DNA of 64,000 nt, from positions 4,774,001 to 4,838,000 of the forward strand of contig NZ_CP095078.1 of assembly GCF_022919075.1 (NCBI RefSeq). Reading direction: 5' to 3'. Positions 8,089-16,431 of this stretch are shown in pieces. A program made the translations under genes and the position numbers. Positions within the stretch are counted from its first letter, which is position 1. Each line of letters opens with the position of its first letter. This stretch comes from Nocardioides sp. W7. Lineage in GTDB: Bacteria; Actinomycetota; Actinomycetes; Propionibacteriales; Nocardioidaceae. Below the pieces are notes generated by a model. That model saw nothing but the letters and a program-made list of their open reading frames with translations. It was not told the origin of the DNA and did not search any database.

Positions 8089-9783
8089 TCAGCGCACCGG
8101 CAAGGGATCCGCGAGGGCGGCGTAGAGAGCGGGCTGCCGGTCGGCCAACAGGTCGGTGCGCCGCATGAGGAGCTTGTCCCTGCTCGCGCGGAGATCGATC
8201 TCCGCCACCAGCGGCGTACCGAGCTCGGCGGCGTGTCGCTCAGGCATGTTGACCTCGCCCGTGATGGGGAACTGGTAGGTGGTCGGCGTACTGAGCACGG
8301 CGTGCCCCGTCGGCTCGACCGAGTCCGCGCGCGCAGCGACCACCACGGCCACGTGGTTCTCCGCCGAGCGCTCGGGCGCGACCAGACGGTGCTCCCACCC
8401 GTGGCGCCATCCCCCGGGCAGCACGAGGAGGTCGGCCCCCGCGAGGGTCAGGATCCTGGCGGCTTCGGGGAAGACGAGGTCGTGCCCGGTCAGCAGACCG
8501 ATGCGACCGAAGGGCAGGTCGGCGGTGACGAACTCGGTCCCCGCCGCGGCCCAACCGCGGTCGTCAGGGTGCACGTGCACCTGGTGGTACCAGGTACGTG
8601 CTCCCGTCGGAGTGACGAGCACGGTGGCGTTGCTCGTCCCGGCACCGGACGCGCCCGGGACGCCGGCGACGACGTGCAGACCGCGGCGAGCCGCTACCTC
8701 GCCGAGGGTCACCAGCACCTTCTCGACGAACCCGGGATCGACCGCCGCACCCCCGCGCAAGGACGTGACGTCCCAGGCGAAGAGCTCCGGGAGGACGGCC
8801 AGGTCGACCGCCAGGCCCTCGAGCCAGGTGACGACAGCCTCGAGTGCGGCCTCCCCCACCACGCCCCGGCCGGGGCCGCCCACGGCGAGAGTGACGGGGC
8901 CGGCGTCCGTCCGTCCCGCGAGCGTCTCCTCATGACTCTCGACAGGGGCAACCAGAGCCCCGTAGAGGTCGGGACGCCGCTGCGTCAGGAGGCCGTCGCC
9001 CCCGGCGAGCGAGAGGTCAACGGTCGTCATCGCCATGTCGTCGACGTGCGCCTTGGCGCGGACCAGGCTGACCCCGCGCGGGTCGACGACCTGGCTCTCG
9101 CCGCCGCCGACGAGCTTGGACTTGTCGATGCCGTTCTTCGCAGTGAGCGCGTCGAGGTCGACGGGGTCGACCAGCGGTCCGGCACGGTTGGCCGAGACCA
9201 CGAAGACGCCGTTCTCCGCAGCCCTGACCGGGATGTGCGTGTGCGCCTCGTCCAGGCCGTTCGACGACAGCGAGTTCAGGATGAGCTGGGCGCCCTTGAC
9301 GGCCAGGACGCGAGGGTTCTCCGGGATCAGGCCCTCCATGCACGACATGATCCCGACACGACCGAACCGGGTGTCGACCACGCCGGCCTCGCGGGTCCCG
9401 GGCACGAAGTGGTCGCGCTCGGATCCCATGAGCACCTGCTTGTGGCTGGTGAGGATGACCTCCCCCTCGTCCGACAGCAGGAAGTTCTGATCGATGACCA
9501 GAGGCCAGTCAGACCTCACCGTCGCGTTGAACGACAGGTGGATCGACCGCTCGGCCGCCTTGGCCTTCAGCACACGCAGGAACTCGTCGTCCTCGCTCAG
9601 CGCCGACTGCCACACGTGGTCGGGGCTGGCGTACAGCGCGGGGTGGTTGCAGAACTCCTGGAAGACGACCAGGTCCGCGCCGGCATCGGCCGCGTCGTCC
9701 ACCAGGCCCACCATGCGACGCAGGTTCGCACCGGTGTCGTTGCCGCTGGTGAACTGGCAGGTGGCGATGGTGACCTGGGACAT
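8089..9783 (-). CDS. Tandem-domain nitrilase-superfamily amidohydrolase, second copy
   Basis: Complete paralogue (564 residues) of the protein at the left edge. The N-terminal fold has E43 (VVFQEF), K115 (TSHKQVL) and C148 (IMSCMEG). The C-terminal fold keeps the Glu (VLPELF) but reads YHQVHVHP where Lys is expected and LLTGHDLVF where Cys is expected. A single-domain nitrilase is about 270-330 residues, so this is a true two-fold protein with one active site lost; the second half may serve in oligomerisation or substrate gating. The start is ATG at 9783. Flavoprotein genes sit on both sides on the same strand. Confidence 0.88.
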   Translation of the reverse strand: MSQVTIATCQFTSGNDTGANLRRMVGLVDDAADAGADLVVFQEFCNHPALYASPDHVWQSALSEDDEFLRVLKAKAAERSIHLSFNATVRSDWPLVIDQNFLLSDEGEVILTSHKQVLMGSERDHFVPGTREAGVVDTRFGRVGIMSCMEGLIPENPRVLAVKGAQLILNSLSSNGLDEAHTHIPVRAAENGVFVVSANRAGPLVDPVDLDALTAKNGIDKSKLVGGGESQVVDPRGVSLVRAKAHVDDMAMTTVDLSLAGGDGLLTQRRPDLYGALVAPVESHEETLAGRTDAGPVTLAVGGPGRGVVGEAALEAVVTWLEGLAVDLAVLPELFAWDVTSLRGGAAVDPGFVEKVLVTLGEVAARRGLHVVAGVPGASGAGTSNATVLVTPTGARTWYHQVHVHPDDRGWAAAGTEFVTADLPFGRIGLLTGHDLVFPEAARILTLAGADLLVLPGGWRHGWEHRLVAPERSAENHVAVVVAARADSVEPTGHAVLSTPTTYQFPITGEVNMPERHAAELGTPLVAEIDLRASRDKLLMRRTDLLADRQPALYAALADPLPVR

Positions 9784-9837
9784 GAGGAACTCCTGCGGTG
9801 AAGGGGGCGGTTCGGGCGTTGGGAGGAGGAGACCTCG

Positions 9838-11277
9838 TCAGGTCCTCGCCGCCACGGGCAGGCACTCGACGATGCTCCGGGCCACGGCCCGGCCCAGTGA
9901 GATGCAGGGCGTGACCAACATGCCGCTGCAGATGATGCTTCCGGTCATGGCCGCGGCGCCGATCGCCTCACCGACCGCGTACAGACCAGGAACGGGACGG
10001 TTGTCGCCGCCGAGCACGCGCAGCTGCGCGTCCACGTCGACACCGGCGAAGGTGTCGAGTGCGATGCCGTGGATCTCGAGAGCGTAGAACGGGCCCTGGG
10101 CGACCGGGGCGGGCATGAACCGGCGATCGAGGTGGACGTCGCGTCCGGTGGAGACGGCGACGTTGTACTCGGCCACGGTGCGCGCCAGCCCTTGACTGTC
10201 GATCCCGGCCAGAGCCGCCAACTCCCCGAGGGAGTCTGCACGCAGCACCCCCGGGACGGCGTTCGCAGCGTCTCGGAGCCCCTGTGCCCCCCACTCGCGC
10301 ATGATCGGGGGCGCTTCGGTCAGGGCGTGCTCGTCGAAGACCACGAAGAAGGTCAGGTCGTCGAGGGCGTGGACCGCCTCCTGCCGAGCAGTCAGGCTGG
10401 GGTGGTCCTCGGAGCAGAAGCGCCGCCCGGCGCGGGTCACGTGGATCTCCCACGGTGACCGGACGGACGAGTTCAGGACCGGACGGGGCGAGGCCCACAG
10501 CGCCCAGTCGAGGTCGTCGCCGCCGAGGAGGGCACCGACCGTGGGCAGGTACCGCTCGTCACCCACCACGCGCGTGCCCAGCTTCTCGGTGAGAGTGATC
10601 GCGTCGCCGCGGGAGGTGTCGATGCCCACGCTGGTCAACGGTCGGCCGTGACGCTCGCGGAACATCTCGTGGTTTCCCACGTACCCGCCACACGCGAGGA
10701 TCACGTGGTCGCAGTCCACCCGGTGGGTCTCCCCACCCCGCTCGTACTCGACGCCGACGACGGCGCCGTCGACCGTGACCAGGTCGGTCACGGTGGCGCC
10801 GAGCTGGAGGTCCAGACGTCCGGTGGCCGACTGCTGGGCGATGAGGCTCTCGAACACCTCGACGATGCTGTGTCCGCCGTTGAGGGGCTTGCAGGTGCGG
10901 GCCGTCGCGTAGGTCTCGTGGCCCATCATGATGAACGGGGTGCGGTCGGTGAACCTCAGCCCGTTGTCCTCGAGCCAGTCGATCGAGTCCGCAGCGAGGG
11001 TCACCGACCTGCGCAGCAGGTCGTGGCGCACGGTGTCGCCGGTGATCCGCACGATGTCGGCGAAGTGACGCTGGGGGCTGTCGTCGGTCACGCCACTCTC
11101 GAGCTGGCGGCGCGTCCCAGCGCCCGACAGGTCCGCCCCCGAGACGTGGAGCGTCCCGCCGATGCGGTCCGAACGCTCCAGCAGGAGGACGCGAGCGCCG
11201 AGCGACGAGGCCTCGACTGCGGCAGGAACGCCAGCTGTTCCGGCTCCGATCACGATCACGTCGACTGCTTCGCTCAC
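9838..11277 (-). CDS. FAD-binding dehydrogenase, second copy
   Basis: Flavoprotein of 479 residues with GAGTAG at residues 11-16 after VDVIVI, a second Gly-rich stretch (HVILACGGYVGN) and the terminal FAD-contact region (GLYAVGEAIGAAAMTGSIICSG, split here as GLYAVGEAIG and AAMTGSIICSG). It belongs to the same FAD-binding-2 superfamily as the protein at 6436-7953 but is clearly diverged from it. It is the first gene of the minus-strand block and is driven by operator/promoter B, with a leader of roughly 56 bases. It probably oxidises or reduces a ring or side-chain C-C bond; no substrate can be named. Confidence 0.85.
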   Translation of the reverse strand: MSEAVDVIVIGAGTAGVPAAVEASSLGARVLLLERSDRIGGTLHVSGADLSGAGTRRQLESGVTDDSPQRHFADIVRITGDTVRHDLLRRSVTLAADSIDWLEDNGLRFTDRTPFIMMGHETYATARTCKPLNGGHSIVEVFESLIAQQSATGRLDLQLGATVTDLVTVDGAVVGVEYERGGETHRVDCDHVILACGGYVGNHEMFRERHGRPLTSVGIDTSRGDAITLTEKLGTRVVGDERYLPTVGALLGGDDLDWALWASPRPVLNSSVRSPWEIHVTRAGRRFCSEDHPSLTARQEAVHALDDLTFFVVFDEHALTEAPPIMREWGAQGLRDAANAVPGVLRADSLGELAALAGIDSQGLARTVAEYNVAVSTGRDVHLDRRFMPAPVAQGPFYALEIHGIALDTFAGVDVDAQLRVLGGDNRPVPGLYAVGEAIGAAAMTGSIICSGMLVTPCISLGRAVARSIVECLPVAART

Positions 11278-11339
11278 GTTCGGGTCTCCTCCTCGCGACG
11301 TCGAATTCGACGAAGTTCTCGGCGCGGCTTCCGGGAGAG

Positions 11340-11373
11340 ACAGTAAGGTTGCTAACTGAAGATTGTCAACAGT
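11340..11373 (-). promoter_or_regulatory. GntR operator/promoter B (divergent flavoprotein / MFS)
   Basis: CTGAAGATTGTCAACAGT at 11356-11373 equals site A exactly. On the minus strand TTGACA (11364-11369) is followed after 18 bp by TACTGT (11340-11345), a convincing promoter for the flavoprotein. The site ends 15 bases before the MFS start on the plus strand, so one bound regulator could affect both directions. Confidence 0.75.
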
Positions 11374-11388
11374 ATGCGGAGATGAAGT

Positions 11389-12657
11389 ATGGCCTCGACC
11401 CCATCATCCCCCGACGTCGCGCCCGCGCCGCTGGGGAGGCTGGCGGCACTGATGGGCGTGGTCGTGAGCCTGGGGCCCGTGACGCCGTACCTCCTGAGCG
11501 CGCTGGGACCGGTGCTGATCGACGAGCTCGACGTGGCCCGGTCCGAATTCGGAACCTTGTGGACCGTCTCCTTCGGCGCAGCCGTGGCCCTCAGCCTCGG
11601 AGCGGGGCGCCTGTGCGACCGGCTCGGGCCTCGCAACGCCATGACGCTCGTACTCACGCTGGCGACCGCCGCTCTGGTCCTGCTCGGTCTGGCGGAGGGC
11701 TACTGGTGGATCGTCGCGGCGCTGGTGCTGTCGGGTGCCGCCCAGAGCGGGTCCGGCGCTTCCACCAACCTGGGAGTGATCCAGTACGTGCCGCCGGCGA
11801 GACGAAGCATGGTCGTGGGCGTCAAGCAGGCAGCCGTCCAGGCCGGACAGCTGAGCGCCGGGCTCATCGCCCCCGTCGCAGCCGTCCTCGTCGGCTGGCG
11901 TGTGGGCTTCCTCGTGCTCGCGCTGGTCGGGGTGGCGTCCTTGGTCGTGGTTCATCGACTCCCTCACGATCCCCGTGACACCGCCCGGACTCGCGCGGCC
12001 CGGCGCGCTGTCCGCGCGACCGCCGGCCGGCGGCTCCCCCGCCCCCTGGTCGCCCTCGTCGTGCACGCCGCTCTGACCGGGGTCGTCCTGCAGGCCACCA
12101 ACGTCTACCTCCCGCTCTTCGCGCACGACGAGCACGGGTTCAGCGCAGCCACAGCGGGGCTCATGACGGCAGCCCTCGGAGCGGTCGGCATCGTGGCTCG
12201 ACTGGCCTGGGCCCGTCGTCTCGACGGCCAGCTCGGGCGCATGGGCCGCCTGCGGTCTCGGCTGTCGGCCACGACCGTCGTCGGAGTCGCCGTCCTCGCC
12301 TCCTCCGCTCCACTCGGAGACCTCGCCGACAGCAGGTCGGCCGGGATCGTCATTCTCCTGTCCGGCGTGCTCCTCTTCGGCGTGAGCGCGATGGCCGCCA
12401 CGCTCGTGGTGATCATCGAGGTGCTCACGGTGGTCCCCGGACGGGTCGGGTGGGCCAGCAGCTACGTCACGCTCGGCATGATGAGCGGATTCATGGTCGG
12501 ACCCATGCTCTTCGGCGTGCTTCTCGACGGCTCCGGCGGGTACGCCCTCCCGTGGATCGTCCTGGGAACAGCGGCGGCGCTGCAGTGGTTGGTGAACGAC
12601 GTCCTGGAGCGGGGCATGCCGCAGTCCCCGCCCTCCTCAGCCGGCGCAGCGGCCTGA
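11389..12657 (+). CDS. MFS transporter
   Basis: Twelve-helix major facilitator of 422 residues with the cytoplasmic loop motif between helices 2 and 3 (GRLCDRLGPRNAM) and alternating hydrophobic spans over its whole length. GGAG lies 7 bases before the ATG. It is transcribed away from the catabolic enzymes and shares the regulatory region holding operator B, so it likely imports the substrate or exports a product, in parallel with the ABC importer. Its substrate is not predictable. A strong convergent terminator follows the stop. Confidence 0.9.
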   Translation: MASTPSSPDVAPAPLGRLAALMGVVVSLGPVTPYLLSALGPVLIDELDVARSEFGTLWTVSFGAAVALSLGAGRLCDRLGPRNAMTLVLTLATAALVLLGLAEGYWWIVAALVLSGAAQSGSGASTNLGVIQYVPPARRSMVVGVKQAAVQAGQLSAGLIAPVAAVLVGWRVGFLVLALVGVASLVVVHRLPHDPRDTARTRAARRAVRATAGRRLPRPLVALVVHAALTGVVLQATNVYLPLFAHDEHGFSAATAGLMTAALGAVGIVARLAWARRLDGQLGRMGRLRSRLSATTVVGVAVLASSAPLGDLADSRSAGIVILLSGVLLFGVSAMAATLVVIIEVLTVVPGRVGWASSYVTLGMMSGFMVGPMLFGVLLDGSGGYALPWIVLGTAAALQWLVNDVLERGMPQSPPSSAGAAA

Positions 12658-12667
12658 AGACGAAACA

Positions 12668-12709
12668 GGGGTGGGCGGTGACGATTACACTGTCGTCACC
12701 GCCCACCCC
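12668..12709. terminator. Bidirectional terminator between convergent genes
   Basis: A perfect 17-bp stem (12668-12684 with 12693-12709) around an 8-base loop separates the MFS gene (plus) from the small unknown gene (minus). The arms begin GGGGTGGGCGG and end CCGCCCACCCC. It works equally in both directions by symmetry. Confidence 0.85.
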
Positions 12710-12727
12710 GGGCGCCGGTGTCCGGGC

Positions 12728-13120
12728 TCAGGTCGTCTTGACGTGCTCCTTGAACGCGCCGTGCATCGGCGTCTGGACGTCGGCGGGCGAGACCACGGCC
12801 AGCGGGTCGTCCGCGTCGTCCAGGAGCAGGTGCCGGAAGATCGTGTCGACGTACTCGGTGCGACGGCGTCGCGCCTCACCCTTCGCCGGGCTGAGGTGCG
12901 TCATCTCCACCGCTTCGTCGGTGAGCACGCCGGCCGCGACCAGCTTCTCCTCGAGCACCCGGTTGCGTTCCTTGACGACCCACAGCTCGCCCGCGATCTC
13001 CATCGCGACGCGCAGGACCGCGTCAAGCGTGCGCCCCTCCGCGTTCAGGAAGGATCCGCGGTACTCGGCCAGGAACGGCGAGGGCGAGATTGTCTCGGGG
13101 AAGTCCTCGAGCTCGGTCAT
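12728..13120 (-). CDS. Small conserved-looking protein of unknown function
   Basis: 130-residue acidic-to-neutral protein that I do not recognise. It is predicted helical in the middle (TLDAVLRVAMEIAGELWVV, KERNRVLEEKLVAAG), with a charged Arg cluster near residue 85 (EARRRRTEY) and no signal peptide or membrane span. The ATG at 13120 has AGAGG 8 bases upstream; a GTG at 13129 sits too close to that site. It begins only 14 bases after the methyltransferase gene on the same strand, so it is probably a partner or subunit of that enzyme. Confidence 0.7.
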   Translation of the reverse strand: MTELEDFPETISPSPFLAEYRGSFLNAEGRTLDAVLRVAMEIAGELWVVKERNRVLEEKLVAAGVLTDEAVEMTHLSPAKGEARRRRTEYVDTIFRHLLLDDADDPLAVVSPADVQTPMHGAFKEHVKTT

Positions 13121-13134
13121 GGTGTCCACCTCTC

Positions 13135-14217
13135 TTACTTCTGGCCGACGCGAAGACGGGCGCCGCGCAGGGCCTCGAAGGGCTGGTCGTCGATGAAGGT
13201 GCTGCTGAAGGTCTTGCTCAGGTAGTCGTTCAGGTTCGAACGCACCATGGCGAACGAGTACGGCTCTCCGTTTAGACGGGCGTCGAAGCCGCGCTCGTAC
13301 TCGCCCACGAGCCCTTCGGGGGTGGTCGCAGGGGGATTGTCCGACGGGAAGTCGACGACCACGAACACGCCGCCGGGGCGCAGAATGCGGTGCACCTCGT
13401 CGATGACCTGTCGACCGATCTCCACTGGGACCTCGTGGAACAGGATGTACGAGAGCACGAGGTCGAACGAGTTGTCCTCGTACGTCATCGCCTCGGCCGC
13501 CATCTGGGTGAAGTCGACATCCACGCCGAGCCGGTTCGCGCGACGGTGCGCGTACCGCAGGACGGCGCCGGAGATGTCGACGCCCGTCACGTGCGCATCC
13601 GGGAAGCGCTCCTTGAGCGAGCAGGTCGAGCGGCCGAGCGTGCAGCCGATGTCGAGCACCTCGGCGACCTTGCCGTCCGGGGGGCCCGGGATCGTCTTGG
13701 CGATCTGGCTCTGGAGGTGGTCCTGGTAGTTCTCGCCGAGGTGGAAGACGTTGCTTCCCTGGTGGTAGACGAATCCCGCCAGGTCGTAGCGGTGGTAGCT
13801 GCCCGGCTGGATGTGTACGTCCATCGAGTCGTAGTACTCGGGGTACTCGAGGGCAGGGTCGAGCGTCAGCCTGCCCGGTCCCTCGTCGTCGGCTCGGGAC
13901 AGCTCCCCGCGCAGTCGCTCACCGTCACGCTCCTTGGTCAGCACCGCCCGGCGCCACGCCATCTCCTGCACATTGCGGAAGAGGTGGTTCCGAATCCCCA
14001 CCACAGGCATGGGGTCCAGCACGTTCTGGACTGCCGGCAGGTTGTCGACGTAGGGCTCGAGAGAGCTGTCCGTCGATAGCGTGCGGGCTGCCTGCTGGCG
14101 CATGGCGGGGGCCATGCGAGTGAGGGCGAAGACTCGCATCCCCTCGACGAAGTCGAGGTAGGCCTCGTCGTCGAAGGTACTTGCTGCGTCCATGGTGCCG
14201 ATGAATCCGCGGTCCAC
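13135..14217 (-). CDS. SAM-dependent class I methyltransferase with a long N-terminal extension
   Basis: 360 residues: an N-terminal region of about 180 residues of unknown function, then a class I methyltransferase domain with the SAM-binding motif I VLDIGCTLGRS, the acidic loop HVTGVDISG, motif FDLVLSYILFHEV and the typical RILRPGGVFVVVDF strand. It starts at GTG 14217 behind AGAGGA. A methyltransferase is out of place in a plain degradation operon; it could inactivate a toxic intermediate, or be a methyl acceptor enzyme in an O- or N-demethylation. It pairs with the small unknown gene downstream. No operator copy is visible just upstream. Confidence 0.82.
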   Translation of the reverse strand: MDRGFIGTMDAASTFDDEAYLDFVEGMRVFALTRMAPAMRQQAARTLSTDSSLEPYVDNLPAVQNVLDPMPVVGIRNHLFRNVQEMAWRRAVLTKERDGERLRGELSRADDEGPGRLTLDPALEYPEYYDSMDVHIQPGSYHRYDLAGFVYHQGSNVFHLGENYQDHLQSQIAKTIPGPPDGKVAEVLDIGCTLGRSTCSLKERFPDAHVTGVDISGAVLRYAHRRANRLGVDVDFTQMAAEAMTYEDNSFDLVLSYILFHEVPVEIGRQVIDEVHRILRPGGVFVVVDFPSDNPPATTPEGLVGEYERGFDARLNGEPYSFAMVRSNLNDYLSKTFSSTFIDDQPFEALRGARLRVGQK

Positions 14218-14245
14218 GTCTCTTCCTCTCCGGCTGGGTCAGCCA

Positions 14246-14275
14246 GGCTCTGGGTGTGATGGCTCTGGGTGTGAT
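14246..14275. repeat. Tandem 15-mer duplication
   Basis: GGCTCTGGGTGTGAT occurs twice head to tail between the isochorismatase-family gene and the methyltransferase gene. It looks like a recent slippage duplication in the methyltransferase leader. Confidence 0.8.
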
Positions 14276-14317
14276 GGGTTGTCAGTGCGTGCTCGGTTGG
14301 CGCCCCGCGTCAGGGCG

Positions 14318-15010
14318 TCATCGCAACGTCCTGAGCGCTGCGATCACCTCGTCGGTCGAGCTGACCTCGGCGTACTTCTGCGCCATGTCGAAGAGGTTCG
14401 CCTCGTGGACGACGGGCGACCGGTCGTACACGGCGTCCGACGGAACGGCGACGGCGAAGTTGTAGGAGAAGGCGTCGACCACGCTCGCGCGCACGCACCC
14501 CGACGTGGTGCATCCCGTGACGACCACGGAGTCCACTTTGCGGTCCACCAGGTAGCTGGTCAGCGAGGTGCCGAAGAAGGCACTCGGCTGGCGCTTGGGG
14601 ACGAGGATGTCCTCGGCGGTGGGGGCGACCTCCTCGACGAACTCGTACCCGTGGGCGTCGATCTCCATGATCCCGGGGACCTTGGCGCCCAGCTGGCCCG
14701 CATCGTAGGCCCGCTTGGGTGCCACGTGCGGGTAGAGGACGGGCCACCCGCGCTCACGGAAGACCTCGAGAAGCCTCGCGATGTTGTCCACCGCGTCCCA
14801 GGCGACGTCACCACAGCTGGTGGTGTACTCCTTCACCGCCTCGTCGAACGGTGCTCGGACGGTACCGGTGGTGCGGTACTGGACGTCGATGATCAGCAGC
14901 GCCGGACGCTCCCCGAGGGGTGAGGGGCCGCCGAACCCGGCAGCGGCGTACCGGGCCCGCGTCTCGTCGTCGATCACACCGGGCGCGGTCTGCTGGGGGT
15001 CCGTGCTCAT
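14318..15010 (-). CDS. Isochorismatase-family amidohydrolase (carbamoylsarcosine/maleamate amidase type)
   Basis: Cysteine hydrolase of 230 residues with the catalytic triad D42 (LLIIDVQY), K139 (ILVPKRQPSAFFG) and C172 (CTTSGCVRASVVDA). The TSGCVRA signature is that of the N-carbamoylsarcosine / maleamate amidohydrolase branch, which releases ammonia from a terminal amide or carbamoyl group. Its ATG overlaps the stop of the upstream cyclic-amide hydrolase gene by four bases, so it most likely takes that enzyme's ring-opened product. The exact amide substrate is unknown. Cytoplasmic. Confidence 0.9.
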   Translation of the reverse strand: MSTDPQQTAPGVIDDETRARYAAAGFGGPSPLGERPALLIIDVQYRTTGTVRAPFDEAVKEYTTSCGDVAWDAVDNIARLLEVFRERGWPVLYPHVAPKRAYDAGQLGAKVPGIMEIDAHGYEFVEEVAPTAEDILVPKRQPSAFFGTSLTSYLVDRKVDSVVVTGCTTSGCVRASVVDAFSYNFAVAVPSDAVYDRSPVVHEANLFDMAQKYAEVSSTDEVIAALRTLR

Positions 15011-16431
15011 GACGGCTGCTCCTGGGGGGTCGGGGTGGTTGCCGCCAGGGCGCTCGCGCCACTGCGCGGTCGGTGCAGGAAGCTGCCCGGTCGCTCGTCG
15101 GTCAGGCGACCGTTGCGAACCGCGAAAGTCCCTCCGACGACCGTGTGGACGACCTTCGGGTCGACCCGGGTGCCCTGCCACGGGGTGTACTCCGCCGCCG
15201 AGTACTGGGTGGCGGCATCGATGACGGTTCCACCCGTCGGGTCGACGACGACGAGGTCGGCGTCCGACCCGACCTGGATGGTTCCCTTGCGCGGGTAGAG
15301 ACCGAAGAGCTTGGCCGAGCGCGTGCTGGTGGCGTCGACGAGCCGCTCCAGGCCGATCCCCCGCGCCAGGCCCTCGGCCAGGGTCAGCGGCAGCACCACT
15401 CCGGTGCCCGGGAAGCCGGCGGTCGCCGAGAAGATGTCCTTCTCCTTGTGGCTGCGGTGTCGGGCGTTGTGGTCCGACCCCACCGTGTCGACCGACCCGT
15501 CCGCCACACCGGCCCACAGCGCCTCGACGTCGGCGGGATCGCGCAGCGGCGGGTTGACCTTGCCGTAGCTGCCGCATCCCGAGTCGGTGCTGAGCGTCAG
15601 GTAGTGGGTGCAGGTCTCGACGAAGAGATTCTCGTACGACTCACGCTGGCGACGCACCACGTCGAGGGCGGCACCGGAGGACGTGTGCACGGCGTACACG
15701 GACGCGCCAGTGGCGGCCGCCAGGTAGGCCACCCGCTGCTGGGCGTCCGCCTCCACCAACGGTGGCCGCGCTGCGTTCCAGGACCGCAACGGGTGATCGG
15801 GGTCGACGAGGGTGCGCCCGGCCAGCCGACGCACGAGCTCGATGTTCTCGGGGTGAGGATTGATCATCGCCCCGTGGTCGGCCGAGAGACCGAGCAGGTC
15901 GTACATGAATCCGTCGTCGTTGCCCGGCATGCCCAGGTAAGCGCCCTCGTCGTCGCGGAAGTTCATGAAGAACTTGAACGACGAGACCCCCAGGTCCTTC
16001 ACGTACGACGGGAGCTCCGCGAGGTGCTCGTCCGTGCCGAGTACGTAGTGGAACCCGTAGTTGACCCGCGAGTTGCCTGCCATCGCCCCATCTGCGGCTT
16101 CGTGCACGCCCGCGTAGGACTCCGAGCTCATGAGGTAGACCAGCATCGACGTGATGCCTCCGGCCACGGCGGACGCGGACTCGAGGTCGGCGTCGTCGGG
16201 GTCCTTGGGCACCCGGATGTCCTTGCCCAGGTGGACGTGCGGGTCGATCGCGCCCGGAAGGACCCACTGGCCCGAGACGTCGAGGGTCTCGGTCGCAAGC
16301 GCAGGTGAGGACGCGTCGACCAGCCCCACGACGGTGCCGTCCTTGACCAGGATGTCGGCGTCGACGAGTCCCGAGCCGTGGACGAAGACCTTGCCACCGT
16401 GCAGCCGGAGGTCGGGGAGGTCGTTCGCCAT
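15007..16431 (-). CDS. Dihydropyrimidinase/hydantoinase-family cyclic amidohydrolase
   Basis: Binuclear-metal amidohydrolase of 474 residues, the usual length for D-hydantoinase, dihydropyrimidinase, allantoinase or imidase. The metal ligands are all present: HxH in AIDPHVHLG, a Lys that would be carbamylated in SSFKFFMNF, His in INPHPENIE, His in YAVHTSSG, Asp in VGSDHNAR. It opens a cyclic ureide or imide to an N-carbamoyl acid or half-amide. The gene overlaps the lyase gene upstream by one base and the amidase gene downstream by four, forming one translational unit. The family cannot tell hydantoins, dihydropyrimidines and imides apart by these motifs. Confidence 0.88.
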   Translation of the reverse strand: MANDLPDLRLHGGKVFVHGSGLVDADILVKDGTVVGLVDASSPALATETLDVSGQWVLPGAIDPHVHLGKDIRVPKDPDDADLESASAVAGGITSMLVYLMSSESYAGVHEAADGAMAGNSRVNYGFHYVLGTDEHLAELPSYVKDLGVSSFKFFMNFRDDEGAYLGMPGNDDGFMYDLLGLSADHGAMINPHPENIELVRRLAGRTLVDPDHPLRSWNAARPPLVEADAQQRVAYLAAATGASVYAVHTSSGAALDVVRRQRESYENLFVETCTHYLTLSTDSGCGSYGKVNPPLRDPADVEALWAGVADGSVDTVGSDHNARHRSHKEKDIFSATAGFPGTGVVLPLTLAEGLARGIGLERLVDATSTRSAKLFGLYPRKGTIQVGSDADLVVVDPTGGTVIDAATQYSAAEYTPWQGTRVDPKVVHTVVGGTFAVRNGRLTDERPGSFLHRPRSGASALAATTPTPQEQPS

